64,000 nt of DNA from Ignavibacteriales bacterium. Its GTDB lineage: Bacteria > Bacteroidota > Ignavibacteria > Ignavibacteriales > Ignavibacteriaceae. This document shows positions 1 to 9,073 of this stretch, one piece after another. Numbering within the stretch: position 1 is the stretch's first letter; each line of letters starts with the position of its first letter. The notes under the pieces are model-generated. The model made no database searches. It saw nothing but the letters and a program-made list of their open reading frames with translations, and had not been told where the DNA came from. The stretch covers positions 2,645,448 to 2,709,447 of the forward strand of contig CP054182.1 in the NCBI GenBank assembly GCA_015709675.1, written 5' to 3'. Both the position numbers and the translations under genes were made by a program.

Positions 1-629
1 CTAAACTCGGATTGCCGACCGATAAAGAAGCTGTGTTGCTCATAGAGGTTGACGGCAGGGGAAGCAGTGTAATGGAAGATGCAAATCAGGTTGAGCAGAT
101 TCTCATGAAGAACGGAGGTCAGTATATATCCAAGTCAGAGGATCCCGCGGAGTCATTACGGTTGAAGTCGGCAAGAAGAACTGCATTTTCAGCATTGGCA
201 AGGCAGAGGCCTACTACTATACTTGAAGACGCAACGGTTCCCAGAAGCAAACTTCCGGAGATGCTTGAAAAAATTCAGTACGCGGCTAAGAAGTATGACC
301 TGATTATAGGAAATTTCGGACATGCCGGAGATGGCAATCTGCATCCGACCTGTCTGACGGATGAACGTGATCATAAAGAAATTGAAAGAGTTCATAAGGC
401 ATTTGACTATATATTTGAGCAGGCAGTCGCTCTTGGCGGCACTATTACAGGAGAGCATGGTACCGGACTTGCAAAGAAACAATTCTTTGAAAAAATTGCT
501 TCAAGACCTGCACTTCATGTCATGAATTCCCTTAAACTGGTTCTTGATCCGGATAACATACTAAATCCCGGTAAGATTTTTACCTTTAAGCCAAAATGCG
601 AATCACTGATTTATGGCCGGCAAAGGTAA
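1..629 (+). CDS. glcD: Glycolate oxidase subunit GlcD, C-terminal part (5' end outside window)
   Basis: FAD-linked oxidase that oxidises glycolate or a related 2-hydroxy acid, working with the Fe-S subunit GlcF encoded just downstream. The reading frame is already open at base 3, so only about 209 C-terminal residues are visible and the FAD-binding N-terminal half lies outside. The visible part carries the C-terminal FAD-oxidase hallmarks GHAGDGNLHP and GEHGTGLAKK and ends with the usual LDPDNILNPGKIF. The last 17 bases overlap the next gene. Subunit identity rests on these motifs plus the adjacent glcF; D-lactate dehydrogenase of the same family is the main alternative. Confidence 0.85.
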   Translation, partial: KLGLPTDKEAVLLIEVDGRGSSVMEDANQVEQILMKNGGQYISKSEDPAESLRLKSARRTAFSALARQRPTTILEDATVPRSKLPEMLEKIQYAAKKYDLIIGNFGHAGDGNLHPTCLTDERDHKEIERVHKAFDYIFEQAVALGGTITGEHGTGLAKKQFFEKIASRPALHVMNSLKLVLDPDNILNPGKIFTFKPKCESLIYGRQR

Positions 630-1188
630 TAGAATAACATATATCCAGTTCCTATTTCTCCTGGTGTTTTCAATTGTTCAGGTACAAGGCCAGGAGTGGA
701 AAGAGATATATTCTGATTCAGAATTGCGTAAAGATACAGTTTTGATGACAAGGGACCTCAGAGATAAACAGCCCGTAGCTGATACTCTGGCTAATTATAC
801 AAAAGGGGAATGCACCATATTCATGCTTTACACACCTGAAATCATTCTCACCTTTGAAACTTCTGAGTATACTCTGCTCATGAATAGTAAGAGTGAAAAA
901 TTTGAAGATTATTTATATTTCCTGACTGACAACGATGTGTTGGAATCCCTTTTTATGGTTGTCTACGATAGTTTAATGAATCCTATCCGGATTGACAGGA
1001 TAAGCACCGATATTAATATAAATTTTGGGGAGCATATTTATTCTTATTTCCTTGATTCGCTCGGCAGGGTAACAAATGTACTGGACTGGATCTGTCGCCG
1101 AGATGAAGGTAATGTAATCCTCTACACGATTGCATATGATAGATTTTTTCCAAAAGATATTTCATATTCGATTCATGAACGCAATTAA
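613..1188 (+). CDS. Hypothetical exported protein between glcD and glcF
   Basis: I do not recognise a family. The 191-residue protein has an N-terminal hydrophobic segment (about residues 9-26) ending VQG-QEW, a plausible signal peptidase I site, so it is probably periplasmic. The rest is a soluble, mixed-charge domain without cysteine clusters. It starts inside the end of glcD (17-base overlap) and ends 14 bases into glcF, so it is translationally coupled to both. That supports it being a real gene and not a shadow, but gives no function. Confidence 0.6.
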   Translation: MAGKGNRITYIQFLFLLVFSIVQVQGQEWKEIYSDSELRKDTVLMTRDLRDKQPVADTLANYTKGECTIFMLYTPEIILTFETSEYTLLMNSKSEKFEDYLYFLTDNDVLESLFMVVYDSLMNPIRIDRISTDININFGEHIYSYFLDSLGRVTNVLDWICRRDEGNVILYTIAYDRFFPKDISYSIHERN

Positions 1189-2485
1189 TTCTGGACAGAG
1201 CAGAGAGTTACTCTCTAAGGTCATGCCGCACAGTGATATACTTACTCAGTGTATGCACTGCGGGCTCTGCCTGGCTGTATGTCCGACATATGATATTACA
1301 AAACTTGAGCGTTCATCGCCGAGGGGAAGAATCAGACTTATCAAAGAACTTGCGGAGGGGAAAAGTGAGATTTCTGATACTTTTATTAAGGAAATGAATT
1401 TCTGTCTGGATTGTCAGGCATGTGAAACCGCCTGTCCGGCAGGTGTGAAATACGGCCAGATGGTGGAGGCTGCAAGAAACTATATTACGGAAGTTGAAGC
1501 TGAAAAAGGGTTAAAAAATAGAATAAAAAGATTCTTCTTAAACCGGATACTTGCAAACGCACCGGCCCTTTCAGTTTTCTCATTCTTCATGGCTCTTTAT
1601 AGAAAGAGCGGCTTACAGTGGCTGATAAGAAAAACTTCTATATTAAAAGTACTCCCCGGTAATCTTGCTGAGGTAGAATCGCTTTCACCTGAATTCGAAT
1701 TTTTCCCTCCGAAGTATAGAGAAATTGAAAAGGTGTATGGAGCATCCGCGGCCGGAACCATGGCTTTTCATACCGGCTGTCTGATGAAACACGCTTTTGG
1801 GAATATTAATAATGACACCGTGAAACTTATGCAGATTAACGGCTTTGATGTCCTGATTCCTGAAGACCAGGTATGCTGCGGCTCACTGCATGCTCATAAT
1901 GGGGAAGGAAAGATGGCGATTGAACTGGCAAAAAAGAATATTGACCGTTTTACCGGAAAAGAATATCAGTTTCTCATCTCTAATTCAGCCGGCTGCGGTG
2001 CTTTTATGAAGGAATATGGTCATTTGTTTGAAGATGACCCTGAGTATCGTGAGAAAGCCAGGGTTTTTTCTCAAAAGGTTAAGGATATTTCAGAATTACT
2101 CGCTGAAATCAACTTCGAGCAACATTGCGTCTCCATTGCCGGAGAAGTAACCTATCATGATGCATGCCACTTGTGCCACACCCAAAAAATCACTCAGCAG
2201 CCAAGGCAGGTGATAAAGAGGATTCCGGGCATAGAGTATAAAGAACTTGAAGATTCAACCTGGTGCTGTGGCAGTGCGGGGATCTATAATGTTATGGAAT
2301 ATGAATCCTCAATGAAATTTCTGCAGAAAAAGTTGACAAAAATTCAGGATACAAGAGCGAAAATCGTCCTGACGGGAAATCCGGGCTGTATCGGTCAGAT
2401 TAAAGCAGGATTTCAGCGGGGAACAGAGAAAATAGAGGTATTACACCCTGTCGAGCTGATAATGAGGGCTCATAAAAAGGGCTAA
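1175..2485 (+). CDS. glcF: Glycolate oxidase iron-sulfur subunit GlcF
   Basis: Electron-transfer subunit of glycolate/lactate-type oxidases. The N-terminus carries two [4Fe-4S] motifs, CMHCGLCLAVCP and CLDCQACETACP. Two cysteine-rich CCG domains follow, with CCGSLHAHNG in the first and DACHLCHTQK plus CCGSAGIYN in the second, as expected for the family. I chose ATG 1175 over the upstream ATG at 1130 because family proteins begin close before the first cluster and the upstream stretch lies inside the preceding gene. The length of 436 residues is normal. It is the last gene of the cluster; a 154-base gap separates it from the respiratory operon. Confidence 0.88.
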   Translation: MNAINSGQSRELLSKVMPHSDILTQCMHCGLCLAVCPTYDITKLERSSPRGRIRLIKELAEGKSEISDTFIKEMNFCLDCQACETACPAGVKYGQMVEAARNYITEVEAEKGLKNRIKRFFLNRILANAPALSVFSFFMALYRKSGLQWLIRKTSILKVLPGNLAEVESLSPEFEFFPPKYREIEKVYGASAAGTMAFHTGCLMKHAFGNINNDTVKLMQINGFDVLIPEDQVCCGSLHAHNGEGKMAIELAKKNIDRFTGKEYQFLISNSAGCGAFMKEYGHLFEDDPEYREKARVFSQKVKDISELLAEINFEQHCVSIAGEVTYHDACHLCHTQKITQQPRQVIKRIPGIEYKELEDSTWCCGSAGIYNVMEYESSMKFLQKKLTKIQDTRAKIVLTGNPGCIGQIKAGFQRGTEKIEVLHPVELIMRAHKKG

Positions 2486-2534
2486 TTCAATTAAAAACGG
2501 GGATATTTTGTTTTTTTTTGACTTCTTAATTTTA

Positions 2535-2542
2535 TAAGTTTG
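2535..2542 (+). promoter_or_regulatory. Candidate -7 promoter element for the ACIII operon
   Basis: TAAGTTTG matches the Bacteroidota -7 consensus TAnnTTTG. It would place the transcript start about 90 bases before actA. A clean TTTG at the expected 19-base spacing is not seen because the upstream stretch is a T run (2511-2519). The same octamer occurs before gcdH. Confidence 0.35.
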
Positions 2543-2584
2543 AACCTTATCTTATAAAAGTCTTTAAAGAATTCTTTGTTTCAG

Positions 2585-2606
2585 AAAGGCACTTTTCTGT
2601 GCCTTT
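2585..2606 (+). terminator. Inverted repeat after glcF / before actA (possible terminator or leader hairpin)
   Basis: AAAGGCAC and GTGCCTTT form a perfect 8-bp stem with a 6-base loop. The 3' arm ends in only three T residues followed by AACACC, so it is a weak intrinsic terminator at best. If the TAAGTTTG site upstream is the promoter, this hairpin lies in the actA leader. Confidence 0.35.
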
Positions 2607-2639
2607 AACACCTTACTATTAATAGAAAATTAGGTAAAG

Positions 2640-3209
2640 ATGTCAAACAACTTCCTCGATTACCTGCTTCGAATAAGACTGCCTATCACTGTATTTGTGG
2701 TACTAACCTCGTTTGCAGTGACATACTTCATCTCCAGAGCTGAACGGGATGGGGTAGGCTATACCCCGGATCAACCTGTTGCATTTTCACATGCACTGCA
2801 TGCAGGTCAGATGGGCATAGACTGCCAGTATTGCCACACCAGCGTTGAAAAATCACGACATGCCAGTATCCCTCAGGTAGCTACCTGTATGAACTGCCAT
2901 GCTATAGCCAGAAAAGACCGGCCAGAAATTATAAAACTTACCAATTATTACAATTCCGGTGAAAAGCTCCCCTGGGTTAGAATTCACAAAGTGCCTGATT
3001 ATGCATACTTTAGCCACGCTTCCCACGTAAATAAGGGGATTCAGTGCCAGAGCTGCCATGGTGATGTGGAGTTAATGGACAAAGTAGGACAGGTAAACTC
3101 TTTTACCATGGGTGCTTGTCTGGATTGTCATCGTAATCCGGAAGAGAAGATGCCATATTTGAAATCCGTAAACAAAGGACCTGACTACTGTTGGGCTTGC
3201 CACAGATAG
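2640..3209 (+). CDS. actA: ActA, pentaheme cytochrome c subunit of alternative complex III
   Basis: Membrane-anchored multiheme cytochrome c, the electron-exit module of alternative complex III (menaquinol:cytochrome c/oxidase oxidoreductase). One N-terminal membrane segment (about residues 14-32) is followed by five CXXCH heme sites beginning at residues 62, 83, 136, 160 and 184, the number expected for ActA. The length of 189 residues fits the family. It is the first gene of a co-directional operon that runs to the terminator at 17441. The context (actB, actC, actD and actF in order) makes the call firm. Confidence 0.92.
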   Translation: MSNNFLDYLLRIRLPITVFVVLTSFAVTYFISRAERDGVGYTPDQPVAFSHALHAGQMGIDCQYCHTSVEKSRHASIPQVATCMNCHAIARKDRPEIIKLTNYYNSGEKLPWVRIHKVPDYAYFSHASHVNKGIQCQSCHGDVELMDKVGQVNSFTMGACLDCHRNPEEKMPYLKSVNKGPDYCWACHR

Positions 3210-3220
3210 GAGAGAACAAC

Positions 3221-3439
3221 ATGAAATCTGAACCAACAAATAAGTCACTTCATTCAAGAAAGAAATTCTTCGGACTTCTCAGCGGTGGTGTTATCGGAAC
3301 ATTATTGCTGCAGAACGTTTTTACAGGAAGAGCAATATCATCAGTTTCCAGAGTGGAAAACAACACTAAAATTATAGTAAAGCCAGAACCACTCGCTGTT
3401 CAAAGAAAATCGTCAGGAAAGAATGATGTCAGAGCTTAA
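3221..3439 (+). CDS. Small Tat-like/membrane protein between actA and actB
   Basis: A 72-residue protein of unrecognised family. The ATG at 3221 is preceded by a TAGGAGA ribosome-binding site ending 5 bases upstream; an upstream in-frame TTG (3191) lies inside actA and is less likely. The N-terminus SRKKFFGLLSGGVIGTLLL resembles a degenerate Tat signal/anchor with RK in place of RR. The rest is short, polar and without cysteines. It overlaps actB by 17 bases. It may be an assembly or structural accessory of the ACIII complex; that is inference from position only. Confidence 0.65.
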   Translation: MKSEPTNKSLHSRKKFFGLLSGGVIGTLLLQNVFTGRAISSVSRVENNTKIIVKPEPLAVQRKSSGKNDVRA

Positions 3440-6400
3440 TAAAAATAACGATTCTCAGAAACAACAAAACGACCCCCACTATTGGAGAAGTTTTGAAGAA
3501 CTCCAGAATGATTCTGGATTCAAAAAGATTAAAGAAAATGAATTTTTTGATGGTGTAACCAAGGATTTTGATCCTAACACAGACTTGAGCGGTGTTTCAA
3601 GAAGGAAATTTTTAGCACTGCTCGGTGCATCAGCCGCCTTAGCTGGTGCCGGCTGTTCGGATTATCGTGAGAAGGGTGATATCATTCCTTACAACAAACA
3701 GCCGGAAGAAATTACACTTGGCCGCCCTAATTATTATGCCTCCTCCTGTACAGGTTGTGAACAATCCTGCGGAGTTCTTATCAAGACCAGAGAAGGAAGA
3801 CCGATTAAGGTAACAGGTAACCCTCAGCATCCTGTTAATAAGGGTAAAATTTGTTCAAAAGGGGAAGCATCCATCCTTAATCTTTACGATCCTTCAAGAA
3901 TCCAGGATCCGGCAATGAACTCAACCGGTTTCCTGAATAAGGTTTCATGGAGCGATGCTGATAATGCTGTAGTTTCGGCACTTCTGACTGCCGGTTCAAA
4001 AGAAATTGCCGTTATTACTCATACCATAACTTCGCCGACATTCCTTAAACTCATTAATGATTTTAAGGTAAAATATCCAACTACGAAGGTTTATACAGTA
4101 AATCAGTTTAATGAATCAGTAAGAAAAGCTGCCTGGGAAAAATGTTATCCTGGAAATCAGGTACCACTGATTCAGTGGGATAAAGCAAAAGTTATCGTTG
4201 CACTTGAAGGAGATTTTCTTGGTAAAGAAGGTAATCAGGTTGAGAACAACCGACTCTTTGTAAAAAACCGTAATGTAGATGACCTAAAGAATTTCAGCCG
4301 TCTTTATGCTGTTGAAGGAAATTTTTCACTTACCGGATTAAATGCAGATCATAGATTCAGACTTCGTCCGGATAAGCAGGCGGAATTCGTGCTTTCACTT
4401 TTGCAGTATATTGTTTCCGTAGGTGGTTTGGCAGTTCCTTCTTCATTGAGTGATCTCTCGTCAGTTCTTACAAAATATGACCTTAATAAATTCTGTGATG
4501 AAAACGGTCTTAATTTTACTGACATTGTTAATATGACATCTGATCTGCTGAACAACAGAGGAAGATCAATTGTATATGCCGGAAGTGCATTAAGTGAAAA
4601 AACTCATATAGCTGTAAATCTTCTGAATGAGTTATTAGGCAATTCGGCGTTATATAACACATCTTCCGGTTCAGTTGAACTCACACAGGCTTCTTCAGTT
4701 TCAGAATTGGAAGAACTGGTTAATAAACTTAATGCCGGTAATGTTGCATTGGTAATTACTATTGATGCAAATCCGGTTTACAATCTTCCTGAAGACCTTG
4801 GGTTAAAAGATGCACTAAAAAAGGCAGGACTTGTAGTGTCTTTAACTGAACAGTTAAGCGAAACTACATTTGTCAGTAATTATGTGCTTCCGATAAATCA
4901 CAATTTCGAAAGCTGGGGTGATGCACAGACCAGAACCGGTGTCTATAGCTTAATTCAGCCGGTAATAGCCCCGTTATATAACACCCGCCAGAAAGAATCA
5001 ATATTGCTCAACTGGCTCAGCGGTGATGTTAAAAATTACGATGACCGTAATTATTATAACTATCTTAAGAATGCATGGTCTTCGACAGTATTTCCAAAGT
5101 CAATGTCCCTTGCGTCATTTGAGAAATACTGGCTTGGCTCTTTACATGACGGATATACGGTTCTAAATGAAACTCCTGACTATTCACTTGCCGTGAACTC
5201 AGATGCAGTTAATCAGCTTGCTTCTATTGAGACTGATTATCAGGGATTTGTGGTATTGATAACCGAAGGTCATGCAACCGGTGATGGAAAGTTCGCCGGA
5301 AACGGATGGCTGCAGGAAAATCCTCATCCGGTTTCAAAAGTCGCCTGGGATAACTATGCAGCGGTATCTTACAAAACTTCCAAAGAGCTTAATGTAAAAA
5401 CCGGTGATGTTCTGGAAGTTAAAAGAGATAACAGATCATTAAAAATTCCGGCACTTGTTCAGCCTGGCCTTGCAGATAATTTTATAAGTATTGAAGCCGG
5501 ATATGGCCGAACTAATTCATCAGTAGTTGCTAATGGGATAGGGTTTAACGCAAACACTCTGCTATCCAAAACACAATCCGCAAACCCTCTGATGTTCGGG
5601 TCAGTATCAGTATCCGTGACAGGTGAATATCGTGGTGTTGTATCCACTCAGGACCATCATGCATTTGATGATGACCTTATAGCTGATCAGCATCTGAAGA
5701 GAAATATCATTCGTGAGGCAACAGTTGCCCAGTATATGAAAGATCCCCATGTTATTCATCACGGCGGTCATACGCTTCATACGTTGTATGCTGATCATGA
5801 GTATCCTGATGTAAAATGGGCTATGGCAATTGACTTAAATAAATGCACCGGCTGTGGACAGTGTGTTATTGCCTGCAATTCTGAAAATAATATACCGATA
5901 GTTGGAAAGGATCAGGTTGCAGCCGGCAGAGAAATGCAATGGATAAAAATTGACCGCTATTATTCAGGCAGCCCCGAGAATCCATCAGCTAAATTGCAGC
6001 CGATGCTTTGCCAGCACTGCGACAATGCACCTTGCGAAAATGTCTGCCCCGTAGTCGCTACGACTCACAGTCCGGATGGTCTGAACCAGATGATTTATAA
6101 CAGATGCGTCGGTACCCGTTATTGCTCTAACAACTGTCCTTACAAAGTAAGACGATTCAATTTCTTTAATTTCCGTGATCATTTTGCTAATGGATATCAG
6201 CTGTCACCATCGTTTGAACTGATAGCTAATCCTGAAGTAACTATTCGTTCACGCGGTGTTATGGAAAAATGCACATTTTGTATACAGCGCATATCTGATG
6301 CTAGAATGGTTGCAACGATTGAAGGCAGAAAGCTAAAAGGTGATGATGTGGTTACTGCATGCCAGGAAGCATGCGGCACCGAGGCAATTGTCTTTGGCGA

Positions 6401-6536
6401 TATGAATGATAAAGAATCAAAAGTCTCTAAACTCCGTGAACATAATCTTGGATATCATCTCCTTGAGGAGCTTAATACCAGGCCTAATGTCACTTACATA
6501 GCAAAGCTCACGAATACCTACTCGGAGGAAGTCTAA
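3423..6536 (+). CDS. actB: ActB, molybdopterin-oxidoreductase-like and Fe-S subunit of ACIII
   Basis: Large periplasmic-side subunit of 1037 residues, the usual fused size. A Tat motif SRRKFL at residues 59-64 precedes a hydrophobic segment, indicating folded export. The N-terminal half is a molybdopterin-oxidoreductase-like domain with cysteines at 109, 112, 116 and 144. The C-terminal part is a ferredoxin-like module with CTGCGQCVIACN, CQHCDNAPCENVCP, CVGTRYCSNNCP and CTFC, enough for four Fe-S clusters that pass electrons from quinol to the ActA hemes. By family knowledge the Mo-like domain carries no molybdenum cofactor. actC follows with no gap. Confidence 0.93.
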   Translation: MMSELNKNNDSQKQQNDPHYWRSFEELQNDSGFKKIKENEFFDGVTKDFDPNTDLSGVSRRKFLALLGASAALAGAGCSDYREKGDIIPYNKQPEEITLGRPNYYASSCTGCEQSCGVLIKTREGRPIKVTGNPQHPVNKGKICSKGEASILNLYDPSRIQDPAMNSTGFLNKVSWSDADNAVVSALLTAGSKEIAVITHTITSPTFLKLINDFKVKYPTTKVYTVNQFNESVRKAAWEKCYPGNQVPLIQWDKAKVIVALEGDFLGKEGNQVENNRLFVKNRNVDDLKNFSRLYAVEGNFSLTGLNADHRFRLRPDKQAEFVLSLLQYIVSVGGLAVPSSLSDLSSVLTKYDLNKFCDENGLNFTDIVNMTSDLLNNRGRSIVYAGSALSEKTHIAVNLLNELLGNSALYNTSSGSVELTQASSVSELEELVNKLNAGNVALVITIDANPVYNLPEDLGLKDALKKAGLVVSLTEQLSETTFVSNYVLPINHNFESWGDAQTRTGVYSLIQPVIAPLYNTRQKESILLNWLSGDVKNYDDRNYYNYLKNAWSSTVFPKSMSLASFEKYWLGSLHDGYTVLNETPDYSLAVNSDAVNQLASIETDYQGFVVLITEGHATGDGKFAGNGWLQENPHPVSKVAWDNYAAVSYKTSKELNVKTGDVLEVKRDNRSLKIPALVQPGLADNFISIEAGYGRTNSSVVANGIGFNANTLLSKTQSANPLMFGSVSVSVTGEYRGVVSTQDHHAFDDDLIADQHLKRNIIREATVAQYMKDPHVIHHGGHTLHTLYADHEYPDVKWAMAIDLNKCTGCGQCVIACNSENNIPIVGKDQVAAGREMQWIKIDRYYSGSPENPSAKLQPMLCQHCDNAPCENVCPVVATTHSPDGLNQMIYNRCVGTRYCSNNCPYKVRRFNFFNFRDHFANGYQLSPSFELIANPEVTIRSRGVMEKCTFCIQRISDARMVATIEGRKLKGDDVVTACQEACGTEAIVFGDMNDKESKVSKLREHNLGYHLLEELNTRPNVTYIAKLTNTYSEEV

Positions 6537-7904
6537 GTGAATATAGATTATTCAAAAGAAGAGTCCATAGTAAGCGGCCGGTTAAGTATTGCTCAGATCG
6601 AAGATCTGATCGCAAAACCTCTTGAAACGAAAGTTGACAAGAAGTTTTTTATTGCTTTATCAGTATCTGTTACTGCACTTCTGATTGGAGCGGTTGCGCT
6701 CGGGTTCTCTTTCTTGTATGGCACCGGTCTTTGGGGCAACAATCAGCCGGTAGGCTGGGCCTTTCCGATTGTTAACTTTGTATTTTGGGTTGGTATTGGT
6801 CACGCAGGTACCCTTATTTCTGCAATTCTCTACCTGTTACGCCAGAAATGGAGAAACGGCATAGCCCGCTTTGCTGAAGCAATGACAATCTTCGCAGTTA
6901 TGACAGCCGGAATTTTTCCGGTAATTCATACAGGGCGGCCCTGGTTAGCAGGATATCTTTTTCCTTATCCTAATCAGCATAGTCTCTGGGTTAATTTTAC
7001 CTCCCCTCTTATTTGGGACGTATTTGCGGTTTCAACATATTTTACGGTATCTTTTGTTTTCTGGTATGTTGGACTTATCCCGGATTTTGCTTCAATGCGT
7101 GACAGAACAAAAGAGGGGATCAGAAAAACGATTTATAAAATTTTCAGTTTAGGATGGAGACATTCACACAGGAATTGGCAGCATTATGAAAAAGCATATA
7201 TGCTTTTAGCGGGATTTGCTACCCCATTGGTGCTTTCGGTTCATACCATTGTATCTTTTGACTTTGCAGTTTCCATTATGCCGGGATGGCATACAACTAT
7301 TTTCCCGCCATACTTTGTAGCTGGTGCGATTTTTTCCGGATTTGCAATGGTGGTAACGGTACTGATATTTGTAAGAAAGGTGTTTGATCTGGAACATCTT
7401 ATCACGGTTGATCATCTCGAGAAAATGAATAAAATTATACTGGCTACCGGAATGATGGTTGGATATGCTTATGCAATGGAATTCTTTATTGCATGGTACA
7501 GCGGTAATCAGACTGAAGCTTTTGTATTTGTTAACAGAGCTTTTGGACCATACGCCTGGGCTTACTGGATTATGGTGAGCTGCAATGTAATATTCCCGCA
7601 GTTTTTCTGGGTTAGAAAACTCAGGAGATCAATTCCTGTCATGTTTATAATAGTAATTTTTGTAAATGTTGGTATGTGGTTCGAGCGTTTTGTAATTACG
7701 GTTACCTCGTTGCACAGAGATTTTCTCCCATCAAGCTGGGGTTATTATACTCCGACCATGTATGACTTTGGAATTCTGTTAGGCAGTTTCGGTCTTTTCT
7801 TTACACTTGTAATTTTATTTACGAAGGCACTTCCGGTTGTATCGATTGCAGAAATTAAAGCGGTTGCTGATGATGCACAACCAAGCCATCACGGAGATCA
7901 TTAA
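6537..7904 (+). CDS. actC: ActC, NrfD-like quinol-binding membrane subunit of ACIII
   Basis: Polytopic membrane protein of 455 residues from the NrfD/PsrC family, with about ten hydrophobic helices. In ACIII this type of subunit holds the menaquinol site. The GTG start at 6537 follows the actB stop directly, and GGAGG at 6524-6528 inside the end of actB supplies the ribosome-binding site. The C-terminus is His-rich (SHHGDH). The last base is shared with the actD start (TAATG). Confidence 0.92.
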   Translation: MNIDYSKEESIVSGRLSIAQIEDLIAKPLETKVDKKFFIALSVSVTALLIGAVALGFSFLYGTGLWGNNQPVGWAFPIVNFVFWVGIGHAGTLISAILYLLRQKWRNGIARFAEAMTIFAVMTAGIFPVIHTGRPWLAGYLFPYPNQHSLWVNFTSPLIWDVFAVSTYFTVSFVFWYVGLIPDFASMRDRTKEGIRKTIYKIFSLGWRHSHRNWQHYEKAYMLLAGFATPLVLSVHTIVSFDFAVSIMPGWHTTIFPPYFVAGAIFSGFAMVVTVLIFVRKVFDLEHLITVDHLEKMNKIILATGMMVGYAYAMEFFIAWYSGNQTEAFVFVNRAFGPYAWAYWIMVSCNVIFPQFFWVRKLRRSIPVMFIIVIFVNVGMWFERFVITVTSLHRDFLPSSWGYYTPTMYDFGILLGSFGLFFTLVILFTKALPVVSIAEIKAVADDAQPSHHGDH

Positions 7905-9073
7905 TGGAACGAACTAATAAATTATTCGCGGTTACTGCGTTATTTAATACTCCAAATGAAATCATTTCAGCAGCAGCTAAAACTGCTGAAAAAGGTTACA
8001 CTAAGTTTGATGTTCATACACCATATCCGGTACACGGAATGGACAGAGCTATGCAATTAGAACCATCAAAATTAGGATTTATAACACTTGCATTCGGTTT
8101 ATCAGGTACTGGTCTTGCATTAATGCTGGCATATTGGACCATGAATGTGGATTATCCAATGAATATTGGAGGAAAGCCGCTTTTTGCGTTTCCGGCTTAT
8201 GTGCCTGTTTTATTTGAAGTTACGGTTCTTCTTGCTACGCTTGCCACCGTAATTGGCATGCTTACATTCTTCTTTAAGTTTCCGTCAAACTCGCATCCAG
8301 TTCATGATACTGACTTTATGAAGGCAGTCTCACTGGATAAGTTTGGTGTAATTATCGAAAGTGAAGATCCTCTTTTTAACGAAGAAGATGCTGTTTCATT
8401 TTTGTCCAGTATCGGCGGAACGCACATTGAGAGAATTTATTATCCTGTAAAAGAAACATATCCTGTTCTCGATAAAAAGTTTATCGGACTTCAGTTTACC
8501 ATCGCTTTAGTGGTTTCCGGATTAACATATGTGACACTTAATAAGGTTGTATATCTTGAACCATTTACCTGGATGAGTGCACAGTTTAAGAGTAATGTTC
8601 AGTCTTCAAGCACGTTTTTTGCCGATGGCAGGACAATGAGAACTCCTGTAAGCGGAACAGTAGCACGCGGGTATATGCCCTATGAATTTGCTGGATTAAC
8701 GACCCAGCCTGAGAATCCACTCAGCAATCCTTTTTCACCCTCAAAAGCTTTTTTGGAAAAGGGGAAGAAGAAATATGAAACATTCTGCTCTCCATGCCAT
8801 GGTAATTATGGAGACGGTGACAGCCGTCTGAGAGAGCAGTTCCCGAATCCTCCAAGTCTGCATTCTGAAAAAATACGCACTTGGAAAGACGGAAATATCT
8901 ACCATGTGATAGTGAATGGCCAGAATGTTATGCCATCCTATTCTGCACAATTAAATGACGAGGAACGCTGGGCCATTACATCATACATCCGTGTTCTGCA
9001 GAAAGCTAAAAATTCAACTGAAGATGATGTAAAACTGGTAAGAAAGGAGATCTCCTCTAATGTCGCACAATGA
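7904..9073 (+). CDS. actD: ActD fused to a monoheme cytochrome c (ActD-ActE-like fusion)
   Basis: The N-terminal part (about residues 1-185) is a DUF3341/ActD domain with two membrane helices (about 57-77 and 97-124) and a small soluble domain. A third helix (about 193-212) leads into a C-terminal class I cytochrome c with CSPCHG at residues 295-300 and a likely Met axial ligand in NVMPSY. In the well-known ACIII operons ActD and the monoheme ActE are separate genes, so this is a fusion placing a cytochrome permanently on the complex. It overlaps actF by 14 bases. Confidence 0.88.
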   Translation: MERTNKLFAVTALFNTPNEIISAAAKTAEKGYTKFDVHTPYPVHGMDRAMQLEPSKLGFITLAFGLSGTGLALMLAYWTMNVDYPMNIGGKPLFAFPAYVPVLFEVTVLLATLATVIGMLTFFFKFPSNSHPVHDTDFMKAVSLDKFGVIIESEDPLFNEEDAVSFLSSIGGTHIERIYYPVKETYPVLDKKFIGLQFTIALVVSGLTYVTLNKVVYLEPFTWMSAQFKSNVQSSSTFFADGRTMRTPVSGTVARGYMPYEFAGLTTQPENPLSNPFSPSKAFLEKGKKKYETFCSPCHGNYGDGDSRLREQFPNPPSLHSEKIRTWKDGNIYHVIVNGQNVMPSYSAQLNDEERWAITSYIRVLQKAKNSTEDDVKLVRKEISSNVAQ

